64,000 nucleotides of DNA, from positions 62,001 through 126,000 of the forward strand of contig NZ_CP093341.1 of the NCBI RefSeq assembly GCF_022637455.1. Direction: 5' to 3'. Source of the stretch: Lysobacter sp. S4-A87 (lineage in GTDB: Bacteria > Pseudomonadota > Gammaproteobacteria > Xanthomonadales > Xanthomonadaceae). Within the stretch, counting starts at the first letter, position 1. The number at the start of each line of letters is the position of its first letter. This document shows positions 34,430 through 44,100 of this stretch, piece by piece. Both the position numbers and the translations under genes were made by a program. The notes under the pieces are model-generated. The model searched no databases. It had not been told where the DNA came from and was given only the letters and a program-made list of their open reading frames with translations.

Positions 34430-34978
34430 ATGAGCCACTACCGCATCGCCGTGTTGATCGGCAGCCTGCGCCGCGAGTCGATCAACCGCCAGCTCGCCCA
34501 TGGGCTGTTCAAACTGGGGCCCGCGGACTTCGAGTTCCACGAGTGCCGCATCGACGACCTGCCGCTGTACAACCAGGACGACGACAGCCACCAGGCAGCC
34601 CCGGTGAAGCGGCTCAAGCAGGAGATTTCGGGCGCGAAGGGCGTGATGTTCGTGACGCCCGAGTACAACCGCTCGGTGCCCGGCGTGCTGAAGAATGCGA
34701 TCGACCATGCCTCGCGCCCCTACGGGCAAAGCGCCTTCGCCGGGAAACCGGCCGGCGTGATCGGTGCCTCGATCGGCTCGATCGGCAGCGCACTGGCGCA
34801 GCAGCACCTGCGCAACACGCTGGCCTACCTCGACATGCCGACCATGGGCCAGCCGGAGGTGTTCATCCACGCCAAGGAAGGGCTGTTCGACGACGACGGC
34901 CAGATCGGCGCGGGCAGCCGCAAGTTCCTGCAGGAATGGATGGACCGTTACGTCGATTGGGTGAAGTCGCACTCGTAG
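34430..34978 (+). CDS. NADPH-dependent FMN reductase
   Basis: The 182-residue flavodoxin-like protein has GSLRRESINRQLAHGL (FMN phosphate loop), FVTPEYNRSVPGVLKNAIDH (the conserved TPEYN isoalloxazine contact) and GVIGASIGSIGSALAQQHLR. It reduces FMN or quinones with NAD(P)H in the cytoplasm. GTG 34427 directly precedes ATG 34430; ATG is preferred, with GGAG 8 bases upstream. Confidence 0.92.
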   Translation: MSHYRIAVLIGSLRRESINRQLAHGLFKLGPADFEFHECRIDDLPLYNQDDDSHQAAPVKRLKQEISGAKGVMFVTPEYNRSVPGVLKNAIDHASRPYGQSAFAGKPAGVIGASIGSIGSALAQQHLRNTLAYLDMPTMGQPEVFIHAKEGLFDDDGQIGAGSRKFLQEWMDRYVDWVKSHS

Positions 34979-35103
34979 GTCGCAGGGTTGATGGGGCCGT
35001 ACGCCTCAAGGTCGCCGCTGGCACGAAGGTGCGTTGCGCCGGCGTCGCGGCCGGGTGGCGCAGGCGTGCCTAGAATCGTCGGCAACGAGCCTGGAGTTGC
35101 CGC

Positions 35104-35910
35104 ATGAACCTGGATGCCTACCTGCGCCGCGTCGGCTACGACGGTCCGTTGCAAGCGAGCGTCGATGTGCTCGATGCGCTGGCTTTCCGGCACGCCACGA
35201 CCATTGCCTTCGAGAACCTCGACCCCTTTGCCGGGCACCCGGTCGAACTTGCGCCGCCAGCGCTGGAGCGAAAGCTGGTCGGGGAGGAGCGCGGCGGCTA
35301 CTGCTTCGAGCACAACCTGCTGCTCGCGCAAGTCCTGCAGGCCATCGGCTTCCAAGTGAGCGGGCTGGCCGCACGGGTCCTGTGGACCCAGCCCGACGAA
35401 GCGATCACCCCGCGCAGCCACATGCTGCTGCGGGTCGAGATGGAGCAGGGCACGCGCCTGGTCGATGTCGGCTTCGGCGGCCTCACCCTGACCACCAGCC
35501 TGGCCCTTCGCGATGGCGAGGACCAGGCAACGCCGCACGAAACCTTCCGCCTGCAACTGCGCGATGGCGACTGGTGGATGCAGGCCCGGCTGCCCGATCG
35601 CTGGGCCACCCTTTACCGCTTCGACCTGCAGCGCCAGTACCCTGTCGACTACGAGGCGAGCAATTACTACCTGTCGACCAATCCCGGCTCGCACTTCGTC
35701 ACCGGCCTGCGCGTGGCCCGGCCCGTCGCCGGCGGGCGCCACGCGCTGCGCGACCGCGAGCTGAGCTTCCATGGCCTCGATGGCGCCAGTGAACGGCGCA
35801 CGCTGGCGGACATCGCCGAACTGCGCGCCACGCTGGAAGGCACCTTCGGCATCAGGCTGCCGCAGTCGCCGCTCTTGCAGGCGCGCATGGCCGGATTGTT
35901 CGCCGCCTGA
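35104..35910 (+). CDS. Arylamine N-acetyltransferase
   Basis: The 268-residue protein has the NAT catalytic triad: Cys67 in RGGYCFEHN, His106 in RSHMLLRV and Asp121 in LVDVGFGG. ATTIAFENLDPFAG is the family N-terminal motif. NATs transfer acetyl from acetyl-CoA to arylamines, hydrazines or related compounds. GGAG lies 7 bases before ATG. It neighbours a flavin reductase and an HD-type protein. Confidence 0.95.
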   Translation: MNLDAYLRRVGYDGPLQASVDVLDALAFRHATTIAFENLDPFAGHPVELAPPALERKLVGEERGGYCFEHNLLLAQVLQAIGFQVSGLAARVLWTQPDEAITPRSHMLLRVEMEQGTRLVDVGFGGLTLTTSLALRDGEDQATPHETFRLQLRDGDWWMQARLPDRWATLYRFDLQRQYPVDYEASNYYLSTNPGSHFVTGLRVARPVAGGRHALRDRELSFHGLDGASERRTLADIAELRATLEGTFGIRLPQSPLLQARMAGLFAA

Positions 35911-35950
35911 GTCACAATGGCGTGGCCACCGCGAACGAAGACCCGTGCCG

Positions 35951-36562
35951 ATGACCGCCGCGCTTCCCCTGGACCTGCCGCAGGAGCAACTCGACGCGCT
36001 CCAGGCCGCCTATGCCTCGCCGCCGCGTGCGTACCACAACTTCCAGCACGTGCAGGAGGTGTTGCGGCACTACCACGACGTCGCTGCGGGCCCGGGCTGG
36101 CGGCAGCCCGCTGAAGTCGGACTGGCGGTGCTGTACCACGATGCCATCTACGAAGCAGGGCGACGCGACAACGAGACCCGCTCGGCCGAACTGGCGGTGA
36201 CCCACATCGCGCGGTGGTGGCCTACGGCCGGCATCGACGCGCGGCGCGTGATGGACCTGATCGAACTGACCGCTCGCCATGGCAGCCTGCAGCCGGCCGA
36301 TGTCGACGACGAAGCGGCGTTGTTCCTGGATTGCGACATGGCCATCCTCGGCGCCGAACCGGCGCTGTTCGACGCCTACGACCGCGGCATCACCGCCGAA
36401 TACCGCGGGCAGGTGCCGGCGTGGCTGTTCAAGCTCAATCGGCGGCGCTTCCTGAAGGCGCTGCTGGCGCGCCCGCGCATCTACCTCAGCGACTTCTTCC
36501 ACCAGCGCTATGACACGCAGGCGCGACGCAATCTGCGTCGCGCGGTTACGGAGAAGCGCTGA
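35951..36562 (+). CDS. HD-domain-like predicted metal-dependent hydrolase
   Basis: The 203-residue protein has YHNFQHVQEVLRH, VLYHDAIYEAGRRDNE (HD pair) and FLDCDMAILG (late Asp), the metal-ligand pattern of HD phosphohydrolase-like proteins. The substrate is unknown. Its 3' end overlaps the convergent MFS gene by 17 bases. Confidence 0.85.
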   Translation: MTAALPLDLPQEQLDALQAAYASPPRAYHNFQHVQEVLRHYHDVAAGPGWRQPAEVGLAVLYHDAIYEAGRRDNETRSAELAVTHIARWWPTAGIDARRVMDLIELTARHGSLQPADVDDEAALFLDCDMAILGAEPALFDAYDRGITAEYRGQVPAWLFKLNRRRFLKALLARPRIYLSDFFHQRYDTQARRNLRRAVTEKR

Positions 36563-38003
36563 CGCTGTTGCCACCGTCGACCTGGCGGGTCCCGATGCGT
36601 GTCGCCAGCAATGCTCCGAGCAACGCCAGCAGCGCCGAGATCGCGAACCCCGACAGGTAGGCCAGCGACGGTGCGCGCACCAGCAGGGCGGCGAAGATCG
36701 AACCGCCCACGGCCAGCACGGTGGCGGTGAACAGCGAGTCGCACAGTTGCAATGCCGATGCGTTGAGGCCCTGCTGCGTCGGCGGCGACAGCTGCAGCGT
36801 CAGCACCGACAAGGTCGGAAACAGCGCCCCCATGCCGAAGCCGGCGACAATCCAGCCGACGACGCCGACCGCGACCGGCACCGATGGCGCGATCGACATC
36901 GCCACGCCGCTGACGCCGAACAGGATCAGGCACATGCCGATGCGCAACAGCTGCGGTGGCGTGAACGGCTGCGACGGCCCGCTGCGCCACCACGAACCCA
37001 GCGACCAGCCGATCGCGCCGGCCGTGAGGACGGCGCCGGCGGCGGTCGGCGACAGCCCGCGCTCGCGCGACAGGAGCAAGGGCACGAACACTTCGGTGCC
37101 GAAGAACGCGGACGAGGCGATGCCGCGCATCGCGATCACCGTCGGCAGGCCGCGTGCGGCGCGCAGCGTGCCGCGCGGCAGCAACTGCCAGGCGCAGGCG
37201 ATGACGCCGGCGACCGCCAGCACGAGCAGCGGCAAGGCGCCGGCATGGTGCTGCTGACCGGCGTAGTGCAGCACCAGCGCACTGGCGGCCGCGCCGACGG
37301 CCCAGGCGATGCGATGTGGCTGTTCGGCCGCGGCGTCGTGATCGCCGCCTGCTGGCGCACCCAGCCCACGCAGGGCCGGCAACACGCACCACGCCGCGCC
37401 CAGTGCGATCAGCGGCACCGAAAGGAACACCCAGCGCCAGCCCAGGTGCTCGACCAGCAATCCGCTGACCGCGGGGCCGATCACCGCCGGCAACACCCAG
37501 GCCGCGGCGAACGAGGCGAAGATGCGCGAGTGCATGTGAGGCGGGTAAACGCGTCCGACCGCTACGTACAGCGCCACTGACATCAACCCGCCGCCGAAGC
37601 CCTGCACGATGCGCCCAATCAACAGCACCCACATCGACGGTGCCAGGCCGGCGATCAGCAGGCCCAGGCTGAACCACGCGATTCCCTGGCGCAGTGGCGG
37701 TGCCGGCCCGCGCCAGTCGCCCCAGCGCCCGGCGACGACCATGCCGACGACCGAGGCGGCGAGGGTGCCGCCAAAGGCGAGTGCATACAGCGGCAGGCCG
37801 TCGAGCGCCTGCGCCACCGTCGGCATGGCGGTGGCGACGGCCAGGGCCTCGAATGCATACAGCGCCACCAGCGCGACCGCGCCGAGCGTGACGCTGCGAT
37901 AGCGGCGATCGAGCAGGCCACCCTCGGCCGCGCCGGCCGATTCGTCGATGGCCACCTCAGGCAGATCCGGGCCTGGCAACAGGCGGTCGGAAGCCTCACT
38001 CAC
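36546..38003 (-). CDS. MFS transporter (drug-efflux type), second gene of the SoxR-controlled pair
   Basis: The 485-residue protein has at least 12 hydrophobic segments. GRWGDWRGPAPPLRQG is the motif A loop, and GRIVQGFGGGLMSVALYVAV resembles motifs B/C of DHA-type exporters. It probably expels redox-active compounds by proton antiport. GTG 38003 is chosen because GTGA overlaps the TGA of the quinone-reductase gene (38000-38003), indicating coupled translation. Longer frames would run through that gene. Confidence 0.88.
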   Translation of the reverse strand: MSEASDRLLPGPDLPEVAIDESAGAAEGGLLDRRYRSVTLGAVALVALYAFEALAVATAMPTVAQALDGLPLYALAFGGTLAASVVGMVVAGRWGDWRGPAPPLRQGIAWFSLGLLIAGLAPSMWVLLIGRIVQGFGGGLMSVALYVAVGRVYPPHMHSRIFASFAAAWVLPAVIGPAVSGLLVEHLGWRWVFLSVPLIALGAAWCVLPALRGLGAPAGGDHDAAAEQPHRIAWAVGAAASALVLHYAGQQHHAGALPLLVLAVAGVIACAWQLLPRGTLRAARGLPTVIAMRGIASSAFFGTEVFVPLLLSRERGLSPTAAGAVLTAGAIGWSLGSWWRSGPSQPFTPPQLLRIGMCLILFGVSGVAMSIAPSVPVAVGVVGWIVAGFGMGALFPTLSVLTLQLSPPTQQGLNASALQLCDSLFTATVLAVGGSIFAALLVRAPSLAYLSGFAISALLALLGALLATRIGTRQVDGGNSVSASP

Positions 38004-38995
38004 AGGGCATGCCCGAACGTGCTGTAGACCATCAGCACGACCTTGCCGCGCCCGTGCCCGTTCTCGACGTCGCGATGCGCGACCACGGCATGCGACAACG
38101 GATAGATGTCGCGCACGTGCACGCGCAGGCGACCGCTGTCGTGCAGGTCGACCAGTTCCTGCAGGCGCGCCCGGTTGCGATCGCTGCGGACACCTCGAAC
38201 GCCCAGGCGCTGGACGTCCTCGAACGCCACCAGGGTGGCAATTCTCGAGGGTTCGATGCCGAGCGCGATGGATGCATCGAGCGCACCGCGGCCGGACGCG
38301 TCCAGTGCTGCCTGCACGCCGCCGGGGGCAAGTTCGCGCACGCGTTCGGCCAGGCCCGGGCCGTACAGCACCGGCTCGGCACCCAGCGTGCGCAGGTAGT
38401 CGTGGTTCTCGCGGCTGGCGGTGCCGATCACGCGTGCGCCGCGCAGGCGTGCCAGTTGCACGGCAATCGTGCCGACGCCGCCGGCCGCGCCGTGCACCAG
38501 CACGGTATCGCCACGCACGATGTCGAGCGCCTGTACGGCGGTGTGTGCGGTCTGCCCGGATGCCGACAGCGATCCGGCGACCGCCCACGTCATCATGATG
38601 GGCTTGGCGACGAGCTGGTCTGGCGGCACCACCACGGCCTCGGCGTAGGCACTGGCCGTCGTCCAGCCGAGCACTTCGTCACCGGCGACGATGCCGTCGA
38701 CGTCGTCGCCAACGTGCTCGACCACGCCGGCGAATTCGTTGCCCAGCTGGCGCGGGAACGGCGCCTGGCCGATGCCCCGTTGCGCGAACCAGCCGCTTCG
38801 CGTCGAACAGTCGGCCGGTTGCACGCCGGCGGCGCGCACGCGCACGCGGACTTCGCCCCGGGCGGGGTGCGGCAGCGGCAGTTCGGCCACGCGCAGGACA
38901 TCGGGCGGGCCGTAGGTATCGAACACCACCGCCTGCATCGTGGCGGCCGGAACGGGTCGTGCGACATAGCCGTCGCGCTCGTTGCGGGTATCCAT
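38000..38995 (-). CDS. NADPH:quinone reductase (zinc-less MDR family), SoxR-controlled
   Basis: The 331-residue protein has an N-terminal GroES-like domain and a Rossmann domain with VLVHGAAGGVGTIAVQLARL and GARVIGTASRENHDYLRTLG. Zinc ligands are absent, typical of quinone oxidoreductases, which reduce quinones with NADPH. The start is uncertain: ATG 38995 leaves a short leader from the predicted transcription start near 39017. ATG 39016 would be almost leaderless, and ATG 38938 (MQAVVFD) fits the family too. It leads the MFS gene in one operon. Confidence 0.88.
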   Translation of the reverse strand: MDTRNERDGYVARPVPAATMQAVVFDTYGPPDVLRVAELPLPHPARGEVRVRVRAAGVQPADCSTRSGWFAQRGIGQAPFPRQLGNEFAGVVEHVGDDVDGIVAGDEVLGWTTASAYAEAVVVPPDQLVAKPIMMTWAVAGSLSASGQTAHTAVQALDIVRGDTVLVHGAAGGVGTIAVQLARLRGARVIGTASRENHDYLRTLGAEPVLYGPGLAERVRELAPGGVQAALDASGRGALDASIALGIEPSRIATLVAFEDVQRLGVRGVRSDRNRARLQELVDLHDSGRLRVHVRDIYPLSHAVVAHRDVENGHGRGKVVLMVYSTFGHAL

Positions 38996-39023
38996 GACTT
39001 GACCGGAATCGAACATGGCGAGC

Positions 39024-39054
39024 AGGATAGAACCTCAAGTTAACTTGAGGTCAA
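39024..39054 (-). promoter_or_regulatory. SoxR-controlled promoter with perfect 18-bp SoxR box
   Basis: On the minus strand, TTGACC (39049-39054) and TATCCT (39024-39029) are separated by 19 bases, the overlong spacer typical of MerR-family activated promoters. The spacer and part of the -35 hold the palindrome CCTCAAGTTAACTTGAGG (39033-39050), identical to the established SoxR-box core. The predicted start lies near 39017. The site lies next to soxR and faces the quinone-reductase/MFS pair. Confidence 0.93.
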
Positions 39055-39059
39055 GCGCA

Positions 39060-39512
39060 ATGGCGTCCCATGACGAGCTCACCGTCGGCGAGGTGGCGCA
39101 GCGCAGTGGCACGACCGTCTCCGCGCTGCACTTCTATGAGGCCAAGGGTCTGATCCACAGCCAGCGCACCGCGGGCAACCAGCGCCGCTACTCGCGCGAC
39201 ATGCTGCGCCGTATCGCGATCATCCGTGCCGCCCAGCGCGTGGGCATGCCACTGGCGAGCATCCGCGACGCACTGGCGAGCCTGCCGGAGGCGCGCACGC
39301 CGACGCGGCGCGACTGGACCCGGTTGTCGGCAATGTGGCGCGAGGAACTCGATGCGCGAATCCAGCAGCTGATCCAGATGCGCGACACGCTGGACGACTG
39401 CATCGGCTGCGGCTGCCTGTCACTGGAGCGCTGCCGGCTGGCCAATCCCGGTGACGTGCTGGGTGAGCATGGCGCTGGACCACAGCGATGGACTGATGCG
39501 CAGGAGGAGTAG
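39060..39512 (+). CDS. soxR: Redox-sensitive transcriptional activator SoxR
   Basis: The 150-residue MerR-family protein has an N-terminal winged helix ([40 protein letters not shown]), a coiled-coil dimerisation helix and the [2Fe-2S] site with Cys114, Cys117, Cys119 and Cys125 ([12 protein letters not shown]). SoxR activates target promoters when its cluster is oxidised by redox-cycling compounds. ATG 39060 is preceded by GAGG about 9 bases upstream; the SoxR box ends 9 bases before it, so soxR itself may be affected by box occupancy. No SoxS is present here, fitting direct regulation of target genes, as in other non-enteric bacteria. Confidence 0.97.
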   Translation: MASHDELTVGEVAQRSGTTVSALHFYEAKGLIHSQRTAGNQRRYSRDMLRRIAIIRAAQRVGMPLASIRDALASLPEARTPTRRDWTRLSAMWREELDARIQQLIQMRDTLDDCIGCGCLSLERCRLANPGDVLGEHGAGPQRWTDAQEE

Positions 39513-39618
39513 CGCGCCACCTGTAGCTACTTGGGGGCTTCAGGATTCCGACCGCGGAGGGGCGTCGTCCGCCGCACCGGGGATTGCTCCGCCCATTCAT
39601 TGCATGGCCGTTGGTGGG

Positions 39619-39650
39619 CTCACTCCAACCCCCTCCCCAGGGAGAGGCCC
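39619..39650 (+). repeat. REP-like dispersed repeat, copy 3
   Basis: CTCACTCCAACCCCCTCCCC followed by AGGGAGAGGCCC shares the CTCACNCCAACCCC core of the 1391 copy and can fold on itself (CCTCCC with GGGAGG-like). It lies in the 230-base gap between soxR and the glycosyltransferase. No gene is seen in that gap. Confidence 0.45.
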
Positions 39651-39742
39651 GGACCTGCAATCAACCGGGACTTTGTGACAAAACGGTAACGTTCAGCCTG
39701 TGGAATCGACCTGGCGCGGGCACGGGCCCAGGCGAGACCGGC

Positions 39743-40936
39743 ATGAACATCCTGATGTTGTCCGACGTGTACTTCCCGCGCATCAACGGCGTCTCCACCT
39801 CGATCCGCACCTTCGCCCAGGCCCTCGCGCGAATGGGGCACACCATCACCCTGGTGGCGCCGGACTACGGCACCGACCACCAGGCCCGCGACGACGGCAA
39901 CGAAGGCTTCGAAATACTGCGCCTGCCATCGCGCAAGATCTTCTTCGACCCCGAAGACCGCCTGATCAAAGGCCACGACCTGGCCAAGGCCGAAGCCGCA
40001 CTGTGCGAGCGCGAGTGGGACGTCATCCACATCCACACCCCGTTCCGCGCCCACACGCTCGGCGTACGCCTCGCGCGCCACGGCGGCTGGCCGACGGTGG
40101 AGACCTACCACACCTATTTCGAAGAGTACGTCGGCCACTACCTGCCATGGCTGCCGTCCCCGCTGACCCGGCTGCTGGCGCGGCGCGCCTCGCGGCACCT
40201 GTGCCACGGCGTCGACGAACTGATCGTGCCCAGCGCACAGATGCTCGAGGTGCTCGACCGCTACGGTGTGACCACGCCGTCGACGGTGATCCCCACCGGC
40301 ATCGACCTCGACCAGTTCAGCAACGGCGACGGCGCGCGTTTCCGCGCCGCCCACGGCATCTCCCCGGAGCGACCGACGCTGGTGACGGTCAGTCGCCTGT
40401 CACTGGAGAAGAACATCGGCTTCCTGCTGCAGGTCGTGCGCAGGCTGGTCGCGGCCTTCTCGGACCTGCTGTTCCTGATCGCCGGCGAAGGCCCGGACGA
40501 GCCGCGCCTGCGCCGACTCGTTCAGGAACTGGGCCTGCAGGGCCACGTGCGCTTCTTTGGCAACCTTGACCGCCGCACCACGCTCCTTGATGCCTACCGC
40601 GCCGGCGACGCGTTTGTGTTCGCTTCGCCCACCGAGACGCAGGGTCTGGTGCTCATCGAGGCGATGGCGCTGGGCGTGCCCATTGTGTCCACGGCGGTCA
40701 TGGGCACGGCGACCGTCCTGCGCGACGCCGCCAGCGCGGTGGTCGCGCAAGAGGACGTCGACGATTTTGCACGACAGGTCGCGCGGGTCCTGCGCTCGCC
40801 GGAGATGCGCGCACAGCTGTCCTCGGCGGGACCGGCCGATGCCCGCGCCTGGGGTGCCGACGGCATGGCACGCAGGGTCGAGACCCTCTATGTCCGGCTC
40901 GCGCAGCAGGCACATCTGGTACCGCTAACTTCATAG
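39743..40936 (+). CDS. GT4-family glycosyltransferase
   Basis: The 397-residue protein begins ILMLSDVYFPRINGVSTSIR, the N-terminal acceptor domain of GT4 retaining transferases. RLSLEKNIGFLLQV and PTETQGLVLIEAMALGVPIV (E-x7-E nucleotide-sugar motif region) form the C-terminal donor domain. It resembles enzymes that add mannose or related sugars to lipids; the exact acceptor is unknown. It is cytoplasmic or membrane-associated. ATG 39743 matches the family start; the frame runs back to 39584. A hairpin lies about 90 bases after the stop. Confidence 0.9.
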   Translation: MNILMLSDVYFPRINGVSTSIRTFAQALARMGHTITLVAPDYGTDHQARDDGNEGFEILRLPSRKIFFDPEDRLIKGHDLAKAEAALCEREWDVIHIHTPFRAHTLGVRLARHGGWPTVETYHTYFEEYVGHYLPWLPSPLTRLLARRASRHLCHGVDELIVPSAQMLEVLDRYGVTTPSTVIPTGIDLDQFSNGDGARFRAAHGISPERPTLVTVSRLSLEKNIGFLLQVVRRLVAAFSDLLFLIAGEGPDEPRLRRLVQELGLQGHVRFFGNLDRRTTLLDAYRAGDAFVFASPTETQGLVLIEAMALGVPIVSTAVMGTATVLRDAASAVVAQEDVDDFARQVARVLRSPEMRAQLSSAGPADARAWGADGMARRVETLYVRLAQQAHLVPLTS

Positions 40937-41029
40937 CGTCGACGCCCTTCGATGTCGCCGAAAGCGATGTCACCGGCAGCCGCACACGTTCAGCATTGTG
41001 ATCGGCAAGGTTCGTGCCGGAACAATCGC

Positions 41030-41053
41030 AAAGCCCTGATTCTCAGGGCTTTT
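41030..41053 (+). terminator. Rho-independent-like terminator between the glycosyltransferase and the adhesin
   Basis: AAAGCCCTGA and TCAGGGCTTT form a 10-bp perfect stem with a TTC loop, ending in four T residues. It would stop the glycosyltransferase transcript before the adhesin gene. Confidence 0.75.
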
Positions 41054-41082
41054 GCGCGCATGAAGGTGTTCACTCCATCTGC

Positions 41083-41096
41083 ACGTTGTGCAACGT
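41083..41096. promoter_or_regulatory. 14-bp inverted repeat upstream of the adhesin
   Basis: ACGTTG-TG-CAACGT is a perfect inverted repeat about 68 bases before the adhesin start, just after the terminator. It may be an operator; no regulator can be named. Confidence 0.35.
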
Positions 41097-41163
41097 AACC
41101 CTTGGCCTCGTTGGGCTGCGACGCATCGCCGGCCCCAACGCCTTCATGCCTCGGGAGTCGGTC

Positions 41164-44100
41164 ATGAGCACTCATGCACACCATCACCACGCAGCCGCTG
41201 GTTCGCGTGCTTCCAGCAGCGTGCGCCTGCGCAACCTCGCCGTGGTGATCGGCTTGCTTCTCGCCACGCCGCACGCCATGGGCGCCAACACCGCGATCAA
41301 CGGCGGCTTCAACCAGAGCACGACCGGCACCGGCAGCGGATACGCATTCGGCAGCCACGGCAGCGTCGTGTTGAATGGCGACGAGGACTTCTGCGGCGCG
41401 GACAATGTCATCGGTCGAAGTAACCAGACCACCGGCATCACCGCTGACCAGGAGTACCTGCGTTTCGAGAGCAACCAGGCGTTCGGCGTGTTCCATCCCT
41501 ATGGCACGTCCACCACCCAGGTGCTCTGGACCGGCGACGGCCAGACCACGAACAACATCGGCTACATGGGCGCCACCACCAGCGGCGCGAGCAACCGGTT
41601 GTCGCAGGCCTTCGGTGTGTATTCGTTTGCTACCGGATGCGGTGCTTATGCAACAGGCAACTACTCGGTTGCATTCGGCAACAACGCCACGGCCACGGCA
41701 GGCGGCGCGCAGGCGTTCGGCAACTCCGCGCTGGCGTCAGGAATCGGCAGCGTCGCGGTGGGCATCAGTTCGGCATCGACTGGCGTATCGAGCGTGGCAA
41801 TGGGCTCGCGCGCCACAGCCTCCGGCGATCACGCGCTCGCGCTGGGCTACCGCTCCACGGCGGTCGCCGCCGACTCCGTCGCGATCGGCCCGTCCGCGAC
41901 CGCCAACACCGCCAGCTCCATGGCCGTCGGCAGTCTGGCAACGGCGACAGGCACCAACACGATTGCATTGGGTGCTTCGGCGCTGGGCAGCGCCAATGCT
42001 GCCACCGCGGTCGGCAGCAATGCCCAGGCCGCCTTGAATTCGGTCTCGGTGGGTCAGGCAGCGCTTTCCAACGGTGGTTCCTCGGTCGCCGTTGGGCAGG
42101 GCAGTCAGTCCGCGGGATTGGAAGCCACTGCAGTGGGACAGCTGAGTATCGCCTCGGCACAGAACAGTTCCGCGCTCGGCCAGAACAGCCAGGCCACCGG
42201 TGTGCAGGGCACTGCGCTGGGTGAAAGCACCGTCGCCAGCGGCCCGCAATCGAGTGCGCTGGGACAGGCCGCCCGGGCAACCGTGGCCAACACCACGGCT
42301 GTCGGTCAGAACGCCGCGGCCACTGGCGTGCGCGCGATGGCGGTCGGGCAGGGTTCTGCAGCCAACAGCCAGGATGCGATGGCGGTGGGTCAGGCGGCGC
42401 AGGCGCTCGCCATCAACACCAGCGCCGTCGGCCAGGCGGCCAATGCTTCGGCCATCGGCGCCACCGCACTGGGCTTCCAGAGCGGCGCCAGCGGTCTGCG
42501 CGCCACGGCGCTGGGCAACAACTCACGCGCGACACAGACCGCCAGCACGGCGGTCGGCGGCTGGATCGATCGCAATGGCAACGGTCTGGTCGAGGCCGGC
42601 GAATTCACCAGCGCAACGGCCACCGATGCGACCGCACTGGGAACCGCGTCCACTGCCAGCGCGGCCGACGCGACGGCGCTGGGCTTCTCCGCGACAGCCT
42701 CGGCCATCAACTCAGTGGCGCTCGGCACCGGCTCCATTGCTGACCAGGCCAATACCGTCTCCGTTGGCACCGCCGCGGCGCAGCGCAAGATCGTCAATCT
42801 CGCTCCCGGCACCGCCGCGACCGATGGCGTCAACGTCAGCCAGCTCGACGCCGTGATCCAGACCACCGACGGCATCCGCTACTTCCAGGCCGATGGCCTG
42901 GGCGACGGCACCGACGATGCACAGGTGACGGCAGGCACCAATGGCGTGGCGGTGGGCAGTTCTGCAACGGCGACGGGTGCCGGCGCGGTCGCAGTGGGTG
43001 CCTCCGCGTTCGCGGCGGGCCCGGGCGACCTGGCCGTTGGCAGCAATGCCAGCGTCCTCGCCGACCAGAGCACGGCGGTCGGTTCCGACAGCGTGATCGC
43101 CGTTGGCGCGACGCAGGCCTCGGCGTTCGGTGCCACCAGCAATGTCAGCGGCGCGCAGGGAACGGCGCTGGGCTTCGGCGCCAGCGTCACCGCCGACGGT
43201 GCGATCGCCGTCGGCAGCCAGTCGGCTGCCTCGGGCAGCAATGCGGTTGCGCTGGGCCTGGGTACGCAGGCCATCGGTAGCGGCAGCACCGCACTCGGCG
43301 GCGGCGCGATCGTGCAGAGCGATGGCAGCGTCGCGGTGGGCAACGGCGCCGGCGTCATCGGCGGTGCCACGCAGGCCACGGCGATCGGCACCGGCGCCTT
43401 CGTCGCGGACACCGGTTCGAACGCGGTGGCACTCGGCGCGAACTCCGTCGCAGACCAGGCCAGTACCGTTTCCGTGGGCAGCGCCGGCAGCGAGCGCCGC
43501 ATCGTCAACGTCGCCGCGGGCACCGCGCCGACCGATGCGGTCAACGTCAGCCAGCTCGGCGCCGTGACCGGCGATACGCGCTACTTTCAGGCCGAAGGCC
43601 TGAACGACGGAAGCGACGACGCGCAGGCGATCGGTTCGCGCTCGATCGCCAGCGGCCCGAACTCGGTGGCCAGCGGCCAGAGCTCCATGGCGATCGGCTA
43701 CCGCAGCAACGCCAGCAGCACGCTCGGCGTCGCCATCGGCAGCTGGAACGACACCAACGCCAACGGCATCGTCGATGCCGGCGAGGTCACGCAGGCGACG
43801 GGCGCCGGCGGCGTTGCCGTGGGCAGCGCCGCGCAGTCCAACGGCTTCGGTTCGGTGGCGATAGGGTCCAGCAGCCGCGGGCTGGTCGATGCCAGCACGG
43901 CAGTTGGTACCGATTCGGAGGCGTCCGGCCTTGGCGGTGCCGCATTCGGGTACCAGTCACGGGCGACCACCACCGCCAGCACGGCATTGGGTGCAGGTGC
44001 GGCTGCCACGGGCATCCGCAGCACAGCCGTGGGCACGCTGTCCGTGGCCAGCGGCGACAACACCATCGGCATCGGCTTCCAGTCCAGCTCGGTGGGCGCC

